Assembly (NCBI GenBank): GCA_035263105.1
Contig: DATFRO010000048.1
Span: 10,731 to 74,730 of the forward strand
Direction: 5' to 3'
DNA: 64,000 nucleotides
Source: DATBVX01 sp035263105
Lineage (GTDB): Bacteria > Pseudomonadota > Gammaproteobacteria > Steroidobacterales > Steroidobacteraceae
Positions 35,891 to 43,364 of the stretch are shown one piece after another. The first letter of the stretch is position 1. Each line of letters begins with the position of its first letter. Position numbers and translations under genes: made by a program. Below the pieces are notes generated by a model. The model saw only the letters and a program-made list of their open reading frames with translations. It had not been told where the DNA came from and made no database searches.

Positions 35891-37740
35891 CAGTCGTTCG
35901 CCAGCCGGTCGTACCAGGTCTTCTTGAGGATCGCGCCGCCGATCGCGATCGCCGCCAGGCACACCGCCATCGCATCGAAGCGTCGCAGCACGAGGTAGAT
36001 CGGCAAGGCGACGAGCACGGTCTGCAGGCAGGTCCCAAGGACCACGTTGAACATGTCGCGCCGGAAATTGCGGTTGACCGCAAAGCCCGGGTCTTCCTTG
36101 AGCACCGCTTCGCGCACCGGGCCCCAGAAACCCCAGGGCCGCACGCGGCGGTAGAAGTTGACGAGCAGTCGCATGTCATCGGCCGGCGTCGCGTACGTGC
36201 CGATCAGGCAACCCGCGGTCGAAAGCAGCAGCAGGACCGGGAAGCTGTAGAGCGGGAACACGTCCGGTGCGATCTGGGGGAAGAGCGGACCCAGCAGGCG
36301 CGGCAGCGCCAGCGCACCGATCATCCCGAGCAGCATGCCGCAGAAGAATCCGTAGCCGTTGAAGCGCCACCAGTACCACTTGAGAACATTCGCCGCGGTG
36401 TACCCGCCCCAGAGCCCCGACACGATCCAGATCAGGAGCGAATTGATGCTCGGGATGTACAGGCCGATCGCCGCGCTCAGGTACACGAACGCGATCGATA
36501 CCGCATAACTGAGATAGATGAGCCGTCTGCGGCTCGCCTGCGGATTGATGTGACGGCGATAGACGTCGTTCACCAGGTAAGCGGGTGCGGCATTGAGCGT
36601 CGCGGCGAACGTCGACACGAACGCGGCCAGTAATCCCGCGACGATCAGGCCGAGAACGCCGGGCGGCGCGAACTGGCGCATCGCCGCGGGCAGGATCCGG
36701 TCGTAGTCAGCGGCATCGGCCGTGGCGATCCCGAGCTCGTTGAAGTACGCGATCGCGAGGATCGCAAAGCCCGCGACCAGCAGGTAGCGGATCGGCATCA
36801 ACACGACGGACACGAAGCCGCTCATGAGCGCGGCCTCGCGCGGCGAGCGCGTCGAGAGAATCTTCTGCATGTCGTAGTTGGGCGCAGGTCCCGCCGCGCT
36901 GATCAGCACGCCCTTGAACAGCATCATCATCATGAAGGCGCCGAACAGCGTGAAACCGTCGCTCGCGATCTTGTGATTGAGCGGCGCGAGGCCTCCGCTC
37001 CAGTCGAGGTCGAGCGACCAGCCGAAGAAGGGCGTGTGCCAGCCCGCCGGCGTCAGCCCCGCGATGGTGGCGGGATCCACACGCTGGATCGCGATGACGG
37101 CGACGATCACCGAGACGATCAGCATCAGCACGAACTTGAGCACGTCGGTCCAGACGATGCTGAACATGCCGCCCAGCACCGCGTAGATCATGGTGATCGT
37201 CGTGAAGACGATGCCGTAGAAGTGGGCGACGTTGGCGGGTGCGACCTCGAACGGAACGTAGGGAGCGACGGCCGACCACGGCAGGAAGATCTCGATGAAC
37301 TTGCCGATGCCGACGAAGCCGTAGGCGAGAAAGCCGAGCACGCTCAGCACCGCGAATCCGATCACGACGAACTGGGAGAGTTGTCCGCCCGTGCCCTGGC
37401 CGAAGCGCGTCTCGATCCACTCGGCGCCGGTCAGCGCGTTCGAACGTCGCAGCCAGCTCGAGAGGTACACCATCAGGAAAATCTGGTTGAAGACCGGCCA
37501 GACCCACGGAATCCAGACGCTCTTCAGACCGTAGACCACGCACAGCGTCACCAGCCACATCGTTCCGGTGATGTCGAACATGTCGGAGGCATTGGAGAGG
37601 CCGAGCATGTAGAAGGGCAGCGACTTGTCGGCGAGGTAGTAGGACTGCAGGCTCCGCGCCGCGCGCCTGCGCGCCGCGAGACCGATCGCCACGGTGGCAA
37701 GCACGTACAGGCCGACGATGGCGATGTCGATGCCCTGCAT
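35890..37740 (-). CDS. SSS-family sodium:sugar symporter
   Basis: 616 residues with about 14 hydrophobic segments, of the sodium:solute symporter family. The start at ATG 37740 gives MQGIDIAIVGLYVLATVAIGL as first helix; the frame opens further upstream at 37806 with no helix. It should bring the disaccharide or glucose across the inner membrane with Na+. It is the first gene of an operon with GH94 and the epimerase, under a promoter at 37869-37898 overlapped by a LacI operator. Confidence 0.88.
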   Translation of the reverse strand: MQGIDIAIVGLYVLATVAIGLAARRRAARSLQSYYLADKSLPFYMLGLSNASDMFDITGTMWLVTLCVVYGLKSVWIPWVWPVFNQIFLMVYLSSWLRRSNALTGAEWIETRFGQGTGGQLSQFVVIGFAVLSVLGFLAYGFVGIGKFIEIFLPWSAVAPYVPFEVAPANVAHFYGIVFTTITMIYAVLGGMFSIVWTDVLKFVLMLIVSVIVAVIAIQRVDPATIAGLTPAGWHTPFFGWSLDLDWSGGLAPLNHKIASDGFTLFGAFMMMMLFKGVLISAAGPAPNYDMQKILSTRSPREAALMSGFVSVVLMPIRYLLVAGFAILAIAYFNELGIATADAADYDRILPAAMRQFAPPGVLGLIVAGLLAAFVSTFAATLNAAPAYLVNDVYRRHINPQASRRRLIYLSYAVSIAFVYLSAAIGLYIPSINSLLIWIVSGLWGGYTAANVLKWYWWRFNGYGFFCGMLLGMIGALALPRLLGPLFPQIAPDVFPLYSFPVLLLLSTAGCLIGTYATPADDMRLLVNFYRRVRPWGFWGPVREAVLKEDPGFAVNRNFRRDMFNVVLGTCLQTVLVALPIYLVLRRFDAMAVCLAAIAIGGAILKKTWYDRLAND

Positions 37741-37868
37741 GTTGCGGCGATCCCCCGTGCGAGTTCTTGTGAATCGACCGAGACTCCGGCCCGGCGCGAG
37801 TACCAATGCGCGGCAAAGTGCCGCAAATCGCGCCGGCCTACGCAGGCTGTTCCCACGCCTGCGACAGA

Positions 37869-37898
37869 ATCATTCCATGCTCGTGACAGCGCTGTCAA
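37869..37898 (-). promoter_or_regulatory. Putative promoter of the SSS-GH94-epimerase operon
   Basis: On the minus strand TTGACA (37898-37893) is followed 18 bases on by AATGAT (37874-37869). The -35 box lies inside the LacI-type operator. Confidence 0.55.
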
Positions 37899-37911
37899 TA
37901 AAGATTATGAT
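37883..37911 (+). promoter_or_regulatory. Putative promoter of the lacI-type gene
   Basis: GTGACA (37883-37888) and TATGAT (37906-37911) with a 17-base spacer. Its -35 box also lies in the operator, which suggests autoregulation. Confidence 0.55.
37884..37897. promoter_or_regulatory. LacI-type operator O1, TGACAGCGCTGTCA
   Basis: A perfect 14-base palindrome with central CG, the LacI/GalR operator plan. It lies between two divergent genes and covers the -35 boxes of both promoters. Near copies stand upstream of the TBDR at 39107 and 39135. Confidence 0.8.
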
Positions 37912-38027
37912 GCCGCAGCCGCGCACTGCTGCAGCTCGAGCAGGTCCGGGCATCACATTGGAGAGCGGAAGTGGTCGCGCAGCCGCGCAGTGCTATCGTG
38001 CCGCGTAACGTGCCTCGAGGGGATGGC

Positions 38028-39065
38028 ATGAGAATGAAGCAGAGTCCGAACAAGACCATCGATGACGTGGCGCAACGGGCCGGAGTGTCGATCAAGACGG
38101 TTTCGCGCGTTCTCAACCGCGAGCCGAACGTGCGCCAGTCGACGCGCGACAAGGTCTTCGCAACCGCACGCGCGCTCGGATACGCGCCCAACATCTCGGC
38201 GCGCCGCCTCGCGGCTCGCAGGTCCTTCATCGTTGCGCTCGTGTACCGCGACGATGACGTCAATCATTACATTCCCGACATCCAGCACGGTGCCCTGGAT
38301 ACCTGCCGGGAGCGCGGCTACAACCTGCTGCTGCATCCCTGCCAGGGAGACATGGACGATGCGGCACACGAGATCCAGCAGCTCGCGCGCCAGGCGCTGC
38401 TCGACGGCTTCATTGTCACGCCGCCACTCGCAGACTCCCGCAAGCTGCTCACCGCCGTGGCGCGCCTCGCGCTGCCGTTCGTACGCGTTTCGCAGCTATT
38501 TCGCGGGCAATTTTCGCCCTCGGTCTCGGTGGGCGACCGCCAGGGTGCATTCCGCATGACCGAATACCTGGCGGGCCTCGGTCACCGCGACGTCGCGTTC
38601 ATCGTCGGTAACGAGAACCAGGGGGCGAGTGTCGACCGGCTGCGCGGCTACCGGGAGGCCGTCAAGGATTTCGGCCTGACCGACAACCCGGAGTGGGTCC
38701 GGCAGGGCGACTTCACCTTCGAATCGGGCAGCCGCTGCATGACCGAGATCCTGACGCTCAAGAAGCGGCCCACGGCCGTGTTCGCCAGCAACGACGACAT
38801 GGCGGCGGGCGCGCTGATGGTGGCGCACCGCAGCGGACTGGAGGTGCCCGCCGAGATGAGCATCGTGGGCTTCGACGACATCGCGATGTCGCAGCGCCTA
38901 TGGCCGGCGCTGACGACGGTGCGCCAGCCCACCAAGCGGGCGGCGGCGCTCGCGACCGGGATGTTGCTCGACAGCCTCAGGACCGACGATCGCACACCTG
39001 AAAACCGGGAAGTTGCGACCGAGCTGGTGATTCGCGAAAGCGCTGGTCCGCGGGCGCGGGACTAA
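38028..39065 (+). CDS. LacI-family transcriptional regulator
   Basis: 345 residues from ATG 38028, with AGGGG about 6 bases upstream. The N-terminal HTH (KTIDDVAQRAGVSIKTVSRVLN) includes the hinge-side signature, and the rest is the periplasmic-binding-like sugar domain (about 65-335), with the C-terminal FDDIAMSQRLWPALTTVRQP typical of GalR/LacI. It sits between the sugar operon and the TBDR operon, and three operators of its class flank it, so it most likely represses both until a beta-glucoside or derivative binds. Confidence 0.93.
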   Translation: MRMKQSPNKTIDDVAQRAGVSIKTVSRVLNREPNVRQSTRDKVFATARALGYAPNISARRLAARRSFIVALVYRDDDVNHYIPDIQHGALDTCRERGYNLLLHPCQGDMDDAAHEIQQLARQALLDGFIVTPPLADSRKLLTAVARLALPFVRVSQLFRGQFSPSVSVGDRQGAFRMTEYLAGLGHRDVAFIVGNENQGASVDRLRGYREAVKDFGLTDNPEWVRQGDFTFESGSRCMTEILTLKKRPTAVFASNDDMAAGALMVAHRSGLEVPAEMSIVGFDDIAMSQRLWPALTTVRQPTKRAAALATGMLLDSLRTDDRTPENREVATELVIRESAGPRARD

Positions 39066-39105
39066 CTGAACAGAAGGCTCTTGGCGACAGGCGGGAAATT
39101 TTCGT

Positions 39106-39135
39106 TGGACAGCGCTGTCATTTTGTGCCTAATAT
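39106..39135 (+). promoter_or_regulatory. Putative promoter of the TBDR operon
   Basis: TGGACA (39106-39111) and TAATAT (39130-39135) with an 18-base spacer. The -35 box overlaps operator O2 and the end of the -10 touches O3. Confidence 0.5.
39107..39120. promoter_or_regulatory. LacI-type operator O2, GGACAGCGCTGTCA
   Basis: It matches O1 in 13 of 14 bases (TGACAGCGCTGTCA), with the outer base changed, and overlaps the -35 box of the TBDR promoter. Its centre lies 28 bases from that of O3. Confidence 0.75.
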
Positions 39136-39148
39136 GATAGCGCTGTCA
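39135..39148. promoter_or_regulatory. LacI-type operator O3, TGATAGCGCTGTCA
   Basis: It differs from O1 in one base. With its flanks it extends to a near-perfect 18-base palindrome (39133-39150). It covers the end of the -10 and the likely transcription start. Confidence 0.75.
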
Positions 39149-39225
39149 TAGGGACCACAGAGTCCCGCAGTGTTTCGGGGTTCGTACATCGTTACGTGAC
39201 ACGCCGAGTAAGAGGGGGGCAAGAC

Positions 39226-41571
39226 ATGAGAAGACTGAGTCTGTTATTGGGCGGCCTGGCGCTCTACCTGTCCGTGGCCGTCAGCGCATATGCGCAGCTC
39301 ATGGACGAAATCGTGGTCACGGCGACCCGCAGGGCGACGGACCTCCAATCCACGCCGCTGGCGATCTCGGCGTTCAACCAGGTGACCCTCGACGAGAATC
39401 ACGTCGTGTCACTGCTCGACCTGCGCGGCCTGGTGCCGAACCTGCAGTTCTTCGAGAACGGCGATCACGCCGTGCCGCTGATTTTCATCCGCGGCCTCGG
39501 CACGCGTAACCAGACCGAGGCGGGCGACCAGGGCATCGCGTTCTACTCGGACGGCATCTTCGCGGCACGTTCGCAGGGCACGACGGTCATGATGTATGAC
39601 CTCGACCGCGTCGAAGTGTTGCGCGGTCCGCAGGGCACGCTGTTCGGGCGCAATTCCACGGGCGGCGCGATCCTCATCAATACCGCGAAACCGAGCCTCT
39701 CCGGCTTCGATGCCGCCGGTGAACTCACCGCCGGCTCCGAATCGCTCCTCGGCCTGCGGGGCATGCTCAATGTGCCGATCGGCGACAAGTGGGCAGTGCG
39801 CGTGGCCGGTGCCAAGGAAGAGCGAGACGGGCTCACCGAGTTCGCGCCCGGCAATCAGTTCGAGACCAATCGCAATTACGGCACGATCGACCTCGCCTCG
39901 TATCGCATCAGTTCCATGCTCCAGCCGACCGACAACATCAGCTGGTACCTGGCGTACGAGAATTTCCGCAACACGGGCACGGGAGACGTCGGCAGCATCG
40001 ACTTCGATAACCGCGTCAACAATGCAACGGCGCCGGGCAACATCGACCTCGATTCGGACAACATCCGCACGCGGCTCGATATCGGCTTCGGCGACGGCTA
40101 CACCGTGAGCTACATCGGCGGGCATTCCGAGTTCGACCAGAGCCAGCTCTACGGCAACGGCGCGCAGGGCGATACGCGCAACACCGTTTACTCCACCTAC
40201 GATGCCGACCAGCACGAGCTGCAGCTCGTGAGCCCGTCCAATCAGAAATTCACATGGACCGCGGGCCTCTTCTACTTCAAGGAAGACAACAGCATCCGCT
40301 TCGACATGCTGCACGGCAGCTGGGGGTTCACCCCGCAGGACGACCCGAACGGGGTTCTCTCCACGTTCGTGCAGCCGAGCCGCAGCCTGGAATCACAGAG
40401 CGCCTACGCGCAGGGCACGTTCAGCTTCACGGATTCCTTGCGCTTCACCGCGGGTGCGCGCTACATCGATGACACACGCCAGGACAAGGGTGGCCGTTCC
40501 ATCGACTGCACTTTCGGCCTGGTGGGCGCGCTGCCGACCAACATTGCCGCGCAAGCCTCCGACCTCAACGGCGCACAGGGCTGCTTCTACCGCCAGTACA
40601 ACGACATGAAGGGCGAGTGGAGCAAGACGACATGGATGGCGCGCGGTGAGTACGACCTCACCGACTCGACACTCCTTTATCTCTCCTATGCGACCGGCTG
40701 GAAGTCGGGTGTGCTGCAGGATGGCAAGGGCTACTCAGACCTCCTCACCACCGGCGGGACTCTCGACTTCTCGCGCAACGATGCGCTGCTGCAGAAGCCC
40801 GAGGAAGTGGACAGCATCGAGCTCGGCGTCAAGACGGACTTCCCGACCTGGCGCCTGAGTGCCAATGCGTTCTACATGGACTTCAAGGACATGCAGGTCA
40901 CGGGCGCTGTGCTCGACCCGGTGACGGGGCAGTCGACCCTGGTCAATACCAACGCCGGCAAGGCGACGATCCAGGGACTGGAGTTCGAAGGCTCCTGGGC
41001 GTTCTTCGAAGGCAAGGGTCGCCTCGACCTGACGCTGGCGTATCTCGACGCCACGTACGACGAGTTCCTCGGCAACGAGAGCAACTTCGGCGACGCGCGT
41101 GGGCGCATCTGGAATCCGTGCGGCATCGGCGTAGAGCCGAGTGGTGCCTGCACCAGCAACGTGTTCGATTTCGCGGGCAATCACCTGCCGTACGCACCGG
41201 ACTACCAGGCGACGCTCGTCTACCAGCACACGTTCGACATGCCGGGCGGCGGCACCCTGGTGCCGCGCGTGCGTGCGAGTTACTACGACGAGATGTTCCT
41301 CGGCTGGGAAAACCGCACTGATCGTCCGCCGGGCACCTTGAGCCCCACCGATCCCGGTGAGAAGGACTTCGGCGTGCAGCCCGCCTACACGATCGTCGAC
41401 CTGAGCCTCGGCTATCACTCGCCGAAGGATCAGTGGACGGCGGAGCTCTTCGTCGATAATGCGACGGACGAATCGGTGAAGACCGAAGCGTTCTACGGCA
41501 CGCCGCAGACCTTCTACAAGTGGGGCGACCCGCGCATCTACGGCGTGCGCATCGCGTTCCAGTACAGGTAA
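39226..41571 (+). CDS. TonB-dependent receptor of the LacI-controlled locus
   Basis: 781 residues from ATG 39226 with a GGGGGGC stretch upstream and a signal peptide (to AYAQ, about 24). The TonB box is MDEIVVTATRR (about 26-36). The plug domain carries VLRGPQGTLFGRNSTGG, then the barrel ends FQYR with the terminal aromatic residue. Proximity to GH1/GH94 and its own tandem operators suggest import of a beta-glucan oligosaccharide or glycoside. The following lipoprotein gene is 50 bases away. Confidence 0.9.
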   Translation: MRRLSLLLGGLALYLSVAVSAYAQLMDEIVVTATRRATDLQSTPLAISAFNQVTLDENHVVSLLDLRGLVPNLQFFENGDHAVPLIFIRGLGTRNQTEAGDQGIAFYSDGIFAARSQGTTVMMYDLDRVEVLRGPQGTLFGRNSTGGAILINTAKPSLSGFDAAGELTAGSESLLGLRGMLNVPIGDKWAVRVAGAKEERDGLTEFAPGNQFETNRNYGTIDLASYRISSMLQPTDNISWYLAYENFRNTGTGDVGSIDFDNRVNNATAPGNIDLDSDNIRTRLDIGFGDGYTVSYIGGHSEFDQSQLYGNGAQGDTRNTVYSTYDADQHELQLVSPSNQKFTWTAGLFYFKEDNSIRFDMLHGSWGFTPQDDPNGVLSTFVQPSRSLESQSAYAQGTFSFTDSLRFTAGARYIDDTRQDKGGRSIDCTFGLVGALPTNIAAQASDLNGAQGCFYRQYNDMKGEWSKTTWMARGEYDLTDSTLLYLSYATGWKSGVLQDGKGYSDLLTTGGTLDFSRNDALLQKPEEVDSIELGVKTDFPTWRLSANAFYMDFKDMQVTGAVLDPVTGQSTLVNTNAGKATIQGLEFEGSWAFFEGKGRLDLTLAYLDATYDEFLGNESNFGDARGRIWNPCGIGVEPSGACTSNVFDFAGNHLPYAPDYQATLVYQHTFDMPGGGTLVPRVRASYYDEMFLGWENRTDRPPGTLSPTDPGEKDFGVQPAYTIVDLSLGYHSPKDQWTAELFVDNATDESVKTEAFYGTPQTFYKWGDPRIYGVRIAFQYR

Positions 41572-41621
41572 GACGGCGGCAGTTCGACCCAGTGGCGCTG
41601 AATCGGGGGAGGGTCGGCGAA

Positions 41622-43349
41622 ATGTGGGAGCAGTGGCAGCGAGTCCTGGCGCACACGAGCGCGCGGGCAATCGCACTGGGTGTACTGAGCAGTCTTCTGG
41701 CCAGCTGTGGCGGAGGGGGAGGCGGCGAGGGTGGCTCTACAGCGCCACCGCCACCACCGACCTCTTCGCCACCTCCTCCCAAGCAGTTCAGCAACGAGAC
41801 CAATAACTCCGGCATCTCGTTCGTGTACGGGGTGGTCAACGGCACGAACTCGAAGGCCGAGAACTTCGCGGGCGGCGTCGCGGCCGGCGATTACGACAAC
41901 GACGGCGACATTGACCTGTATGTGGTGCGCGGCAACGTCGGCCCGAATCTCCTCTATCGCAATGACGGCAGCGGCCACTTCACGGATGTCGCTGCGGCCG
42001 CGGGCGTGGCGCGTGCGAAACCCTCAGGCGGCGGCTACCTGCAGAGCGGTCCGGTGTTCGCCGACATGGACGGTGACGGCGACCTCGACCTCTTCATCGG
42101 CGGGCTCGAAGGCGATCCGTGCGCGCTGTTCGTGAACAACGGCAACGGCACGTTCACCGACCGGACCGCGCAATCCGGCATCGGCACCCTGGGCGCGACC
42201 AGCACGATCTCGGCAGCCTTCGGCGATTACGATCTCGATGGCGACCTCGATGTCATGCTCGCCCATTGGGGCACGGCGCGACCGCCGGACGGCACCGGCG
42301 GAAATGGCGACACCGAATCCCTGTGGCGCAACGATTCGGATGCCACCGGCATCCACTTCACCAACGTGAGCGTCGAAGCGGGAATCGCCGGGGCGATCAT
42401 CGCGCGGCGCGGCGGATACGGGGAGTTTCAGCCCACCGCGCTCGACTACGACTACTCGTTCGTGCCGAGCTTCGCGCGCATGAACGGCGACCGCTATCCG
42501 GACATCCTGAGCGTTGCGGACTTCAACAACACGCGCTACTTCATCAGCAACGGCGCGCAGGGCGGCAAGGTCACGTTCCACGACGCCACCGACAACACCG
42601 TCATCATCGACCGCAACGGCATGGGCTCGGCAGTCGGCGATTTCGACAACGACGGCGATCTCGACTGGTTCGTCACCGGCATCTTCGGCGCATCCGAGAC
42701 GGTCGGTAATCGCCTCTATCGCAACGACGGCACGGGCGTCCTGCAGGACATCACGGTCTCGGTCGGCCTGCAGGATGGCGGCTGGGGCTGGGGCGCGTGC
42801 TTTGCCGACTTCAATCTCGACGGGCGGCTCGACATCTTCCACACCAACGGCTGGGCCAGCCTCAACCCGATCGATGACTTCGAGCACGATCGCAGTCGCC
42901 TCTTCATCCAGCAGGCCAGCGGCGGATTCGTCGACGAAGCGGGCACGCGCGGCATGACCGATACGGAGCAGGGACGTGCGGTGGTTTGCGCGGATTTCGA
43001 TCACGACGGCGACGTCGATATCTTCATGACCAACCGCGGCCTGGCGAACTCGGGCGCGCTCTGGATCAACCACGGCGGCGATGCCTCCAATCGCGCGCTC
43101 GCGGTGCGCCTCTCGGGCGCCGCACCCAACACGCAAGCCATCGGTGCGCGGATCCGCGTCACGATCGGCGGCACGACGCAGTTGCGCGAAATCGCCGTCG
43201 GCAACTTCACCTCGCAGACTCCGACCACGCAGATCTTCGGCCTGGGGGCGGCGGCCACGGCCGACAAGGTGGAGATCGAGTGGCCCGACGGGAAGGTCGA
43301 CACCTATCCGACCGTCGCCGCCGGCAATGTGGTGTTCTTTCAGCAGTAA
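41622..43349 (+). CDS. FG-GAP/VCBS and ASPIC/UnbV domain lipoprotein (CRTAC1-like)
   Basis: 575 residues from ATG 41622 with GGGGGAGGG upstream. The signal ends in lipobox L-A-S-C (C29), followed by a Gly/Pro-rich linker (about 30-52). The body is a seven-bladed-propeller-type repeat with six DxDxDGxxD calcium loops (for example DYDNDGDID, DMDGDGDLD, DYDLDGDLD, DFDNDGDLD, DFDHDGDVD). The C-terminal part (about 480-575) is an ASPIC/UnbV domain. It is a surface or periplasmic lipoprotein; in this position it may bind substrate for the receptor. The haloperoxidase-like gene follows with 15 bases between. Confidence 0.85.
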   Translation: MWEQWQRVLAHTSARAIALGVLSSLLASCGGGGGGEGGSTAPPPPPTSSPPPPKQFSNETNNSGISFVYGVVNGTNSKAENFAGGVAAGDYDNDGDIDLYVVRGNVGPNLLYRNDGSGHFTDVAAAAGVARAKPSGGGYLQSGPVFADMDGDGDLDLFIGGLEGDPCALFVNNGNGTFTDRTAQSGIGTLGATSTISAAFGDYDLDGDLDVMLAHWGTARPPDGTGGNGDTESLWRNDSDATGIHFTNVSVEAGIAGAIIARRGGYGEFQPTALDYDYSFVPSFARMNGDRYPDILSVADFNNTRYFISNGAQGGKVTFHDATDNTVIIDRNGMGSAVGDFDNDGDLDWFVTGIFGASETVGNRLYRNDGTGVLQDITVSVGLQDGGWGWGACFADFNLDGRLDIFHTNGWASLNPIDDFEHDRSRLFIQQASGGFVDEAGTRGMTDTEQGRAVVCADFDHDGDVDIFMTNRGLANSGALWINHGGDASNRALAVRLSGAAPNTQAIGARIRVTIGGTTQLREIAVGNFTSQTPTTQIFGLGAAATADKVEIEWPDGKVDTYPTVAAGNVVFFQQ

Positions 43350-43364
43350 CGGATCGAGACTTCG

